23,644 nucleotides of DNA, taken from contig JBMHBX010000024.1 of the NCBI GenBank assembly GCA_049890215.1, positions 1 through 23,644 on the forward strand. Reading direction: 5' to 3'. Shown piece after piece: positions 17,364-23,644 of the stretch. The notes below the pieces were generated by a model that saw nothing but the letters and a program-made list of their open reading frames with translations, made no database searches and was not told the origin of the DNA. This stretch comes from UBA685 sp049890215 (GTDB taxonomy: Bacteria > Pseudomonadota > Alphaproteobacteria > Puniceispirillales > Puniceispirillaceae). Each line of letters begins with the position of its first letter. The stretch's first letter is position 1. Both the position numbers and the translations under genes were made by a program.

Positions 17364-19160
17364 ATGAATATGATTCACAAAGGCATTTTGCTCTCATTTT
17401 TCGCTGTTATCCCCGCTCTGCCGCTATCTGCGAGCGAAATGACGATCCTGCATATAAATGATCATCACTCTCATCTGTCGGCAGATAGCGGCACAGATCT
17501 GATCCTGGGAGGTGAAAAAACCCGCGTCAGATCAGGCGGCTTTCCCATGATGGTCACAAAATTCAAAGGATTAGAGGCCAGAAATGAGCATGTCATCAAA
17601 CTTCATGCAGGTGATGCGATTACAGGTGATTTATTCTACACGCTTTTCAAAGGGCAGGCAGATGCCGCATTAATGAATGAGGTCTGTTTTGATGCCTTCG
17701 CCCTTGGTAATCACGAATTTGATGATGGTGATGCAGGTCTTGCCGCGTTTTTGGATTTTCTGGCCTCATCAGATTGCAACACGGCCGTGCTTGGCGCCAA
17801 TATCGTGCCTGAGACTGGTGTCTCACCTTTGGCCCTGCAAGAGGCAAATGATTATATACTGCCTCATAAAATCATGACGATAGAAGGAGAGCCGGTTGGG
17901 ATCATCGGCCTTGATATTGCAACAAAAACAAAACAATCTTCAAGCCCTGATGAGACCACTTTATTTCTGGATGAGGTGGCGACTGCCAAAGAGCAAATCA
18001 GATTGTTACAGGCAAAAGGCATAGAGCGCCTTATCCTGCTGACACATTATCAATATCGTAATGATCTTGCTATGGCAGCCCAATTATCGGGGGTTGATGT
18101 CATCATAGGAGGCGATTCACACAGCCTTCTTGGCAATTTTGATGAGGTTGGCTTGTCTTCAGAAGGGCCCTATCCCACCATTGTCACAGGCGCTGACGGG
18201 CAGATGGTTTGTGTTGCACAAGCATGGGAATATAGCCAAATCTTGGGTGAATTGCAGGTGAGCTTTAATGATGAGGGAGATGTTACCTCTTGCAGGGGGA
18301 CACCTCATTTGATGCTAGCCGACAGCTTTCGGCGTAAAAATGCAGATGGCAAGCGCACTGAGCTGACAGGAGAGGCAAGACTGGATGTGATAGCAGATAT
18401 CGCGGCCCATCCCAATCTGTCCATTGTGGAAGAGGATAAGCAAGCTGCTTATTTATTATCGTCTTTTGCCTCTCAGGTTGATGAGTTGAAACAAACCATC
18501 ATCGGGACTGCCACAGATGATTTATGTCTTGAGCGTATCCCGGGTCAAGGGCGGTCAAAAATTTGTGATGCGTCTGTGACGGCAAAGCGCGGGTCAGATA
18601 TTTCAAACCTTGTGGCACATGCCTTTCGTGATATGTCCAGAACAGGTGATATCGCCATCCAAAATGGCGGCGGTGTGCGCATGGATATTCCAAAGGGAGC
18701 GTTTTCAATCGGCGATGCTTATCAGCTATTGCCATTTGCGAACACACTTGTCGAGCTTGATATGACGGGTGCTGAGATACGGGCGGTACTTGAAGAGGCG
18801 CTTGATTATGCGCTGACGCCAGACGGATCGACTGGCGCTTATCCTTATGCTGCCGGCTTGCGGTGGACCATTGCGCCGGACAAACCAAAAGGGGCACGCA
18901 TTGACAATCTGGAATTCAAAGGGCCGAACGATCAGTCATGGTCTGCCCTTGAGGAGACAAGACGCTATAAGGTTATCACAAATGATTATATCGCAGGTGG
19001 CAGAGATGGCTATCTGACCTTCAAAAAGGTGGCGCAAGATGGCCGTATGACAGATACCTATCTTGATTACGCCCAAAGCTTTGTGGATTATGTCTCAGAA
19101 AAAGGCACTTTTGGAAAATTGCCGACAGATGATTATTCCACCCAGTCTTATGGTGATTAA
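17364..19160 (+). CDS. Periplasmic 5'-nucleotidase / UDP-sugar hydrolase (UshA family)
   Basis: The 598-residue secreted metallophosphoesterase has a signal peptide at about residues 1-23 (cut after LSA). The metal-binding motifs of the N-terminal domain are all present: LHINDHHSHL (D33, H35), HAGDAITG (D84), LGNHEFDDG (N116, H117), LTHY (H228) and GGDSHS (H253). The C-terminal 5_nucleotid_C domain carries QNGGGVRMDIP and NDYIAGGRDGY, the substrate-binding region. It would dephosphorylate nucleotides or cleave UDP-sugars outside the inner membrane so that nucleoside and phosphate can be taken up. An AGGAGG site 7 bases before the ATG supports the start. It stands alone, divergent from agl and convergent with the EamA gene 32 bp downstream. 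The exact substrate is not determined by sequence. Confidence 0.92.
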   Translation: MNMIHKGILLSFFAVIPALPLSASEMTILHINDHHSHLSADSGTDLILGGEKTRVRSGGFPMMVTKFKGLEARNEHVIKLHAGDAITGDLFYTLFKGQADAALMNEVCFDAFALGNHEFDDGDAGLAAFLDFLASSDCNTAVLGANIVPETGVSPLALQEANDYILPHKIMTIEGEPVGIIGLDIATKTKQSSSPDETTLFLDEVATAKEQIRLLQAKGIERLILLTHYQYRNDLAMAAQLSGVDVIIGGDSHSLLGNFDEVGLSSEGPYPTIVTGADGQMVCVAQAWEYSQILGELQVSFNDEGDVTSCRGTPHLMLADSFRRKNADGKRTELTGEARLDVIADIAAHPNLSIVEEDKQAAYLLSSFASQVDELKQTIIGTATDDLCLERIPGQGRSKICDASVTAKRGSDISNLVAHAFRDMSRTGDIAIQNGGGVRMDIPKGAFSIGDAYQLLPFANTLVELDMTGAEIRAVLEEALDYALTPDGSTGAYPYAAGLRWTIAPDKPKGARIDNLEFKGPNDQSWSALEETRRYKVITNDYIAGGRDGYLTFKKVAQDGRMTDTYLDYAQSFVDYVSEKGTFGKLPTDDYSTQSYGD

Positions 19161-19192
19161 ATCCAGATGATTAGCATTTGTTGATAAGCACT

Positions 19193-20080
19193 TTATGAGG
19201 CTTTGGGACGCGCGCCGATAACAGAGCCTCTGACTTCTATCAGGGCCGCGGTGATGATGAGGATCGTGCCTGCCAACTCTGCTGTGCCAAAGGGCTCTCC
19301 TGATAAGAGGGCAGCAGAGATGGCACCAACAATAATCTCACTCATCAGCAAAATGCCAACACGCGCCGGTGATAATAACCTGGCAGGAGCAATGGTCAGC
19401 CAAATCATAGGCAAAGCATAAAAGCCGTACATGATGGCAAAAGGGGCAATGTCACTAATTGGGGGAAGTGTTATCACCTTGCCGGAATTGAGCGCTGCAA
19501 ATGTCAGCAATGAGACCACAAGACCACCAATCAAAAAGCCAATCATTTGCGCAAGCGCAGGCACAGATTGTGCCCGTAAAAGCCCGAATGAGCCAATGGC
19601 CCATAATATGCCTGATGCAAGCGCAAATATATCACCAATATTGCGAGGCACTGGCAGGCCGCCACCTCCCAAAATGATATAAAGACCGCAAAAGGCAACA
19701 ATGATAACCATGACACGAGAGCGTGTCAGCTGTTCTTTGAGAAAGACAATGCCAAGCAAGGTACCCCACACAGGAGTAAGATAAAATAACAGGATAGATC
19801 GGATAACCTCTGTATAGGCAAGGCTTGTGGTAAATGATGAAAAAGCAGCGCCTGTCAAAAGACCGCTAAATAACATAAGGCGCCATTGCGAGACAAGAAT
19901 GCCGCGATACCGCCAAATGGCAGGTAGTAGTAAAATAAGACAGCCGATATAGAGCGCAATGCCGGCAGTTGCGCCAACAAGCCCTAAAGATTCAAGATGA
20001 GTTAACGGGATCCAATAAACACCCCACATGCAGCCGCCTATGATAAGGGCAATACTGGCCTGAAAATGAGATAAGACCAT
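19193..20080 (-). CDS. EamA/DMT-superfamily permease
   Basis: The start is the ATG at 20080, one base after the proV stop (TAAAATG), giving 295 residues. The longer reading from 20170 lies inside proV and begins with an arginine-rich stretch unlike the family. The product has about ten transmembrane helices in two EamA repeats, split near residue 145 at GGGGLPVPRNIGDIFALASG. Repeat 1 shows SLAYTEVIRSILLFYLTPVW and repeat 2 the matching WLTIAPARLLSPARVGILL-type stretch. DMT permeases carry small metabolites, often outward, and the substrate cannot be read from sequence. Its coupling to a betaine importer suggests a linked solute, perhaps efflux of a related amine, but this is inference. Confidence 0.85.
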   Translation of the reverse strand: MVLSHFQASIALIIGGCMWGVYWIPLTHLESLGLVGATAGIALYIGCLILLLPAIWRYRGILVSQWRLMLFSGLLTGAAFSSFTTSLAYTEVIRSILLFYLTPVWGTLLGIVFLKEQLTRSRVMVIIVAFCGLYIILGGGGLPVPRNIGDIFALASGILWAIGSFGLLRAQSVPALAQMIGFLIGGLVVSLLTFAALNSGKVITLPPISDIAPFAIMYGFYALPMIWLTIAPARLLSPARVGILLMSEIIVGAISAALLSGEPFGTAELAGTILIITAALIEVRGSVIGARPKAS

Positions 20081-20081
20081 T

Positions 20082-21122
20082 TTACCGGACAGACGGCGCC
20101 GCAGAAGAGGTGCGCGGCACCAACGCCTTGACCAGATCATGCATGGCCAATTGTCCGACCGGCTTGCCATCTTCCATCACGCGGTACAGATGACTGGTAT
20201 CACCATCTGAGCGTGCAATCAGAGATTCCAAATTATCATTGGCATCAATATCACCGCTAAATGTGCCTTTTTGAAGCTTTGTCATCACAGAGCGTACCCG
20301 CAACACACGCGCCCTGTTAATATCACTGACAAAATCTTCGATATAAGGGTCTGCCGGATTTAGCAAAATATCCTGAGGCTCTCCTTGTTGAATAATGGCG
20401 CCATCTTTGAGAATCACAAGATGATCTGCCAGTTTTAAGGCTTCATCCAAATCATGTGTGATAAAAATGATCGTTTTATGTAATTCTGTCTGCAACTCCA
20501 GAAGTAAATTTTGCATATCAGTCCTGATAAGAGGATCTAGCGCTGAAAAGGCTTCATCCATCAGCATGATATCTGTATTGGCTGTCAGGGCGCGCGCAAT
20601 ACCGACACGTTGCTGCATACCGCCTGATAATTGTGCCGGAAAGGCGCTCTCAAACCCCTCAAGCCCCACACGTTTCAACCATTTGCGTGACTGCGCAAGA
20701 CAGGTTTCATGATCAATACCCTGCACGCTAAGAGGCATAGCGGCATTTTCCAGAACAGATTTATGCGGCAAGAGCGCAAATTTCTGAAAGACCATCGACA
20801 TTTGTTTTTGCCGTGTCTGGCGCAATTGTGCCTGATCCATCTGCATCACATCAGCGCCATCAACAAGAATCTCACCGGCAGTCGGATCAATCAGCCTGTT
20901 CAGATGACGAATTAAGGTGGATTTACCAGAGCCGGACAACCCCATAATGACAGTCACCGCCCCTGATTTCATATCCACATTGATATCCTGCAAACCAAGC
21001 ACATGACCATATTGTTCAAGCAACTCTGATTTTGTGAGGCCTTGTTTCACATGATCAATCATGGCTTTGTCATCAGGGCCAAAAATCTTGTAAAGACCGC
21101 GAATAGAGACTTTTGTTGTCAT
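20082..21122 (-). CDS. proV: Glycine betaine/proline ABC transporter ATP-binding protein (ProV/OpuAA type)
   Basis: The 346-residue ATPase carries the ProV-type N-terminal segment up to about residue 45 (LYKIFGPDD and EQYGHVLGLQ). Walker A is GLSGSGKST (61-69), the signature LSGGMQQRVGIARAL (165-179) and Walker B MLMDEA (186-191), with H-loop His223. After about residue 275 a single CBS-like region ends the protein. In OpuA/ProU systems this region senses ionic strength, and the family often has two CBS domains. It drives uptake through ProW. The ATG has AGAGGTTAG upstream and lies 22 bp from the proW stop; the EamA gene follows after one base. Confidence 0.92.
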   Translation of the reverse strand: MTTKVSIRGLYKIFGPDDKAMIDHVKQGLTKSELLEQYGHVLGLQDINVDMKSGAVTVIMGLSGSGKSTLIRHLNRLIDPTAGEILVDGADVMQMDQAQLRQTRQKQMSMVFQKFALLPHKSVLENAAMPLSVQGIDHETCLAQSRKWLKRVGLEGFESAFPAQLSGGMQQRVGIARALTANTDIMLMDEAFSALDPLIRTDMQNLLLELQTELHKTIIFITHDLDEALKLADHLVILKDGAIIQQGEPQDILLNPADPYIEDFVSDINRARVLRVRSVMTKLQKGTFSGDIDANDNLESLIARSDGDTSHLYRVMEDGKPVGQLAMHDLVKALVPRTSSAAPSVR

Positions 21123-21144
21123 ATCTAACCTCTTTTGCCGGGCG

Positions 21145-22179
21145 TCAATTCACGGTGCGGGCTTTATCAACTCGCTGCAAGGCAGCTTTGGAGACTCGAT
21201 CCAAAATCACAGCCAATAGCACGATGCCTATGCCGGCAACAATACCAACGCCAAGCTCAAGATTGCGGATTCCGCGTAACACCAACACACCAAGACCAGG
21301 AGCAGAGACAAGTGAGGCAATCACCACCATTGCAAGGCTCATCATAATTGTCTGATTCACACCTGCCATGATATTTGGCAAAGCAAGCGGTAACTCAACA
21401 CGGATTAATTTTTGCCGGGAATCCATACCAAACGCATTGGCGGCTTCTATCACATCTTTATCAACCAGACGGATACCGAGATCCGTCAGCCTTATCACAG
21501 GCACAATCGCATATAAGATAATGGCAATGCCGTATAATTTTGACTCTGTCACAGAAAACAGAAAAATCAGCGGTATGAGATACACAAATGTTGGCAAGGT
21601 CTGGAGCAAATCCAATATCGGCACAATCATGCGCTGTGCTGTATCTGATTTTGACATACCAATGCCAATAGGAACCCCGAACAGGACTGATAAAGAGGTG
21701 CAGACAAAGACAATGGCCAATGTCTGCATTGCCACATCAAAATGATCCACAAATCCAAAAATAACCAGAACAGCCGCCACAAAGGAAGTCACAAGATAAG
21801 AGCGGCTGACAACCCATGAGACCAGAATAAGCGCCGGAATTAACAGCCACCATGGCGCCATTTCAAACAAATAAAGCGTGCCATCAAGAAGCCAGCTCAG
21901 AGGTTGTGTTAAGGGATCAAGAAAGAATTTTAATTCGCCGCGGATAGCCAGAAAGCCTTGTTCAATGCCTTCTGTTAAATCTCTGGTCTGTCCAATTTGC
22001 GCACAAGCTTCATGCAATTCATCCAAAGACGGAAATGGCAGGCCTTCAGATTGCACCTCACCTGAATCACCTTTGGCCTTTGCCAGTAATTGTGCCATTG
22101 ACATCGGGCCGTCTGTTTTGTCGGTATCACACCAGTCACGAAGCCCTAAGGCATTGAAAACGCCATCATATCGCGCCAT
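21145..22179 (-). CDS. proW: Glycine betaine/proline ABC transporter permease (ProW/OpuAB type)
   Basis: The 344-residue permease has a hydrophilic N-terminal part of about 95-105 residues, then membrane helices from MAPWWLLIPALILVSWVVS on. The BPD_transp_1 core has the coupling loop DVIEAANAFGMDSRQKLIRV and the typical PLALPNIMAGVNQ stretch, followed by SLAMVVIASLVSAPGLG. It forms the inner-membrane channel of the betaine importer. The ATG at 22179 has a GGGCGGGA site. The N-terminal extension is a feature shared with ProW-like proteins but reads as a distinct soluble segment with two cysteines (C17 in DWCDTD and one in HEACAQIG). Confidence 0.9.
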   Translation of the reverse strand: MARYDGVFNALGLRDWCDTDKTDGPMSMAQLLAKAKGDSGEVQSEGLPFPSLDELHEACAQIGQTRDLTEGIEQGFLAIRGELKFFLDPLTQPLSWLLDGTLYLFEMAPWWLLIPALILVSWVVSRSYLVTSFVAAVLVIFGFVDHFDVAMQTLAIVFVCTSLSVLFGVPIGIGMSKSDTAQRMIVPILDLLQTLPTFVYLIPLIFLFSVTESKLYGIAIILYAIVPVIRLTDLGIRLVDKDVIEAANAFGMDSRQKLIRVELPLALPNIMAGVNQTIMMSLAMVVIASLVSAPGLGVLVLRGIRNLELGVGIVAGIGIVLLAVILDRVSKAALQRVDKARTVN

Positions 22180-22210
22180 TTGTCCCGCCCCTGTTCATTA
22201 TAAAATATCA

Positions 22211-22239
22211 AAGACCGGCCGCGTAAGGCAGCCGGTCTT
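22211..22239 (-). terminator. Hairpin between proX and proW (attenuator or mRNA 3'-end stabiliser)
   Basis: Arms AAGACCGGC (22211-22219) and GCCGGTCTT (22231-22239) pair perfectly over 9 bp with an 11-nt loop, starting 15 bp after the proX stop and ending 31 bp before the proW start. On the minus strand it is followed by the AT-rich TGATATTTTATAAT but no pure U-run. As in the agl operon, it separates the binding-protein gene from the permease gene. Confidence 0.75.
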
Positions 22240-22254
22240 CGCTCAATTTTTATA

Positions 22255-23219
22255 CTAGTTCAACAAGGCTGACAGATTGCCTTTGGCCTCATCATTCAGC
22301 CAGTTACCCCAGACATCTTTATAATTTGTCAAAAAGTAAACAGCGGCTTCTTCATAAGAGGCACCGTTTGAATCCTGCCATGCAAGCACTTCGTTCATCT
22401 GCGCATTAGTGAATTGCACCTTGCTCATCAAATCAGCGATTTCAGGCTCACGATCTGCAAATGTCGTGGTTGCCACTGTCAGCACAATCGCAGTCGGATA
22501 GCTTGACATAGATGGTGTGGCACAATCTTCTGTAACGTTACAAGCATGAGCGGCTTCATCATATGGGCCTAATCAACCTGTGCCATCGGATAAGAGCCAA
22601 GCACAGATGTCGGCGCCCAATAATAGCCAAACCATGGCTCTTCATTCTCATAGGCAGCGGCGATGGCTGTTGCCAATGTTTCACCAGAGCCATGCTGGAA
22701 ACGCTCTACCCCTGCTTCGATCAGGCCAGAGGCTTTCAGGTTTGAATGGTTTGTCAGATTACAGCCCCATCCGTCCGGACAATCATGGAATCTGCCACCA
22801 ACAAGCTCAGGATTTGCCATAATCCCTTCGATCGTTGTGAGCTCAGGATGCTTATCAGCCAGATATTGCGGGATCCACCATCCTTCAACACCGCCATCTA
22901 CAAGCACATTGGCAAGCTCAACCACCTTGCCCTGCTCTTTGAGGTCATAATAAGCTGGCGTATAAGCTGCCCATAATTCTGTGACCAAATCAGGCTCACC
23001 TGTTTCTGCCAAAGAAGCAACCGCCGGTGTGGTCGATGATGGTACAAGCTGAACAGAACAACCATAGCCCTGTTCCATTAAGAATTTTGATACATAAGTG
23101 ACAACTGCAGATGACGCCCAGTCCATTTCTGTAATAGACACATCACCACAATTTGCAGAAGCACCAGATGTTGCAGACATACCAAAGGTAAGCGCTGCTG
23201 CGACTAACAATTTTTTCAT
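22255..23219 (-). pseudogene. proX: Glycine betaine/proline-type substrate-binding protein (ProX), split by an apparent one-base deletion
   Basis: The intact reading would be 321 residues, a usual ProX length. The first part, 23219 to the TAG at 22569-22571, has a signal peptide (MKKLLVAAALTFGMSA, cut near ASA-NC) and ProX-like stretches: ITEMDWASSAVVTYV, ELWAAY, WWIPQYLADKHPEL and EEPWFGYYWAPTSV, with the tryptophans and tyrosines that cage quaternary ammonium ligands. The second part resumes one frame over as DEAAHACNVTEDCATPSMSS and continues to the TAG at 22255. The junction reads GTT GAT TAG GCC CAT. One more T (GAT TTA GGC CCA TAT) gives V-D-L-G-P-Y-D-E and joins the halves perfectly. 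So either the gene carries a recent frameshift or the base was lost in sequencing. The start at 23219 has a GGGAGGG site; the ATG at 23246 does not. Confidence 0.88.
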
Positions 23220-23293
23220 GTTACCCTCCCATTTCGTTTTTTCCATTTAAGAACCAATCTTCACCATTTGGCAAGCACAACAAAACCGCCATC

Positions 23294-23335
23294 AGTATAA
23301 AATGTTCAGGGTCACATTAAATCTGTTAAGATTTA
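23294..23335 (-). promoter_or_regulatory. Candidate proX promoter with an 18-bp palindromic operator
   Basis: On the minus strand TATACT (23299-23294) is a good -10 box about 75 bp before the proX start. A perfect inverted repeat TAAATCT-GTTA-AGATTTA (23318-23335) covers the -35 position, as expected for a repressor or an activator site. No good -35 hexamer is present (TTTAAT is the nearest). A second inverted repeat, GACACA-TTT-TGTGTC (23368-23382), lies further upstream. The regulator is not known. Confidence 0.5.
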
Positions 23336-23411
23336 TGGCAAAGCATGATGGCGTTTTATCACATCAAGACACATTTTGTGTCCCAGACCCATTTCTGAAT
23401 CATAAAGCCAC

Positions 23412-23441
23412 AAAAAAAGCCGCCTCATGTTTGAGACGGCT
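23412..23441 (-). terminator. Rho-independent terminator of tRNA-fMet
   Basis: Read on the minus strand, AGCCGTCTCA-AACA-TGAGGCGGCT forms a 10-bp stem with one U-G wobble and a 4-nt loop, followed directly by a run of six further T residues. It starts 4 bases past the CCA end of the tRNA, so it ends the rRNA/tRNA transcript. Confidence 0.88.
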
Positions 23442-23444
23442 GAT

Positions 23445-23522
<78 letters not shown>

Positions 23523-23537
23523 TTAATTATGTGACGT

Positions 23538-23566
23538 AAAAAAGCGCCTTTTTGAGGGGCGCTTTT
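23538..23566 (-). terminator. Terminator-like hairpin between 5S rRNA and tRNA-fMet
   Basis: On the minus strand AAAAGCGCC (23566-23558) pairs with GGCGCTTTT (23548-23540) over 9 bp, and the T-run extends to six (23543-23538). This looks like an intrinsic terminator but could be a processing hairpin, since the tRNA downstream has no visible promoter of its own. Confidence 0.7.
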
Positions 23567-23618
23567 GTTGACTGTTACCATTGCAAGAGATGTTCATAAA
23601 ATGCAGCTGATTGCAAGA

Positions 23619-23644
23619 CCAGGCAGCGACCTACTCTCCCGTGC
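23619..23644 (-). rRNA. 5S ribosomal RNA, 3' end only (partial)
   Basis: The minus strand at the right edge reads GCACGGGAGAGTAGGTCGCT then GCCTGG, which is the conserved 3' end of bacterial 5S rRNA (the GAGAGTAGGTC box and the terminal helix strand). The rest lies beyond the window. The exact 3' end is uncertain by a few bases. Confidence 0.88.

Noticed and set aside
20081..20170. Extended start for the EamA permease inside proV
   Set aside because: The extra 30 residues are arginine-rich and overlap proV; the ATG one base after the proV stop gives a normal N-terminal helix.
22255..22509. Separate 84-residue protein after proX
   Set aside because: Its sequence is the C-terminal part of the ProX-like protein; a one-base shift joins it to the upstream part, so it is not an independent gene.

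Overview
The window reads as ordinary, gene-dense chromosome from an alphaproteobacterium. The right edge holds the 3' end of a 5S rRNA followed by initiator tRNA-fMet on the same strand, which is the usual end of an alphaproteobacterial rRNA operon. The gene families (an aglEFGAK-type alpha-glucoside operon, ccmF-ccmG-ccmH/I, a non-pyrrolysine MttB-like protein next to a dimethylglycine-dehydrogenase-like flavoprotein, and a ProXWV-type betaine transporter) fit a heterotrophic marine lineage such as SAR116 or a relative. That placement is inferred from gene content, not from a phylogeny.

Layout from left to right. (1) 1-809, minus: a GcvA-like LysR regulator that runs off the left edge, divergent from (2) 911-4914, plus: a two-gene operon of an MttB-superfamily methyltransferase and an 815-residue FAD plus folate-binding (GCV_T) oxidoreductase, probably for demethylating a methylated amine. 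(3) 4969-9028, minus: ccmF-ccmG-ccmH/I with ATGA overlaps, for haem attachment to c-type cytochromes. (4) 9128-17034, minus: a compact sugar operon aglE-aglF-aglG-aglA-aglK followed by a GH1 beta-glucosidase. It combines an ABC importer with GH13 and GH1 glucosidases. A perfect 12-bp hairpin separates the binding-protein gene from the permeases. (5) 17035-17363: a 329-bp divergent regulatory region, then (6) 17364-19160, plus: a secreted UshA-type 5'-nucleotidase. (7) 19193-23219, minus: a betaine-type ABC importer, proX-proW-proV, followed by an EamA permease coupled to proV. The binding-protein gene proX is split by an apparent one-base deletion. A hairpin again follows the binding-protein gene. 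(8) 23412-23644, minus: tRNA-fMet with its terminator, another terminator-like hairpin, and the 5S rRNA end.

Two parts probably meet in metabolism. The ProXWV system would import a quaternary amine such as glycine betaine, and the MttB/DMGDH-like pair under a GcvA-like regulator could demethylate it and pass one-carbon units to tetrahydrofolate. The agl operon imports and hydrolyses glucosides. UshA would salvage nucleosides and phosphate in the periplasm. I see no CRISPR array, insertion sequence, prophage or toxin-antitoxin system. The points most worth a second look are the corrinoid-free mttB/dmgdh module, the frameshifted proX and the paired post-binding-protein hairpins.
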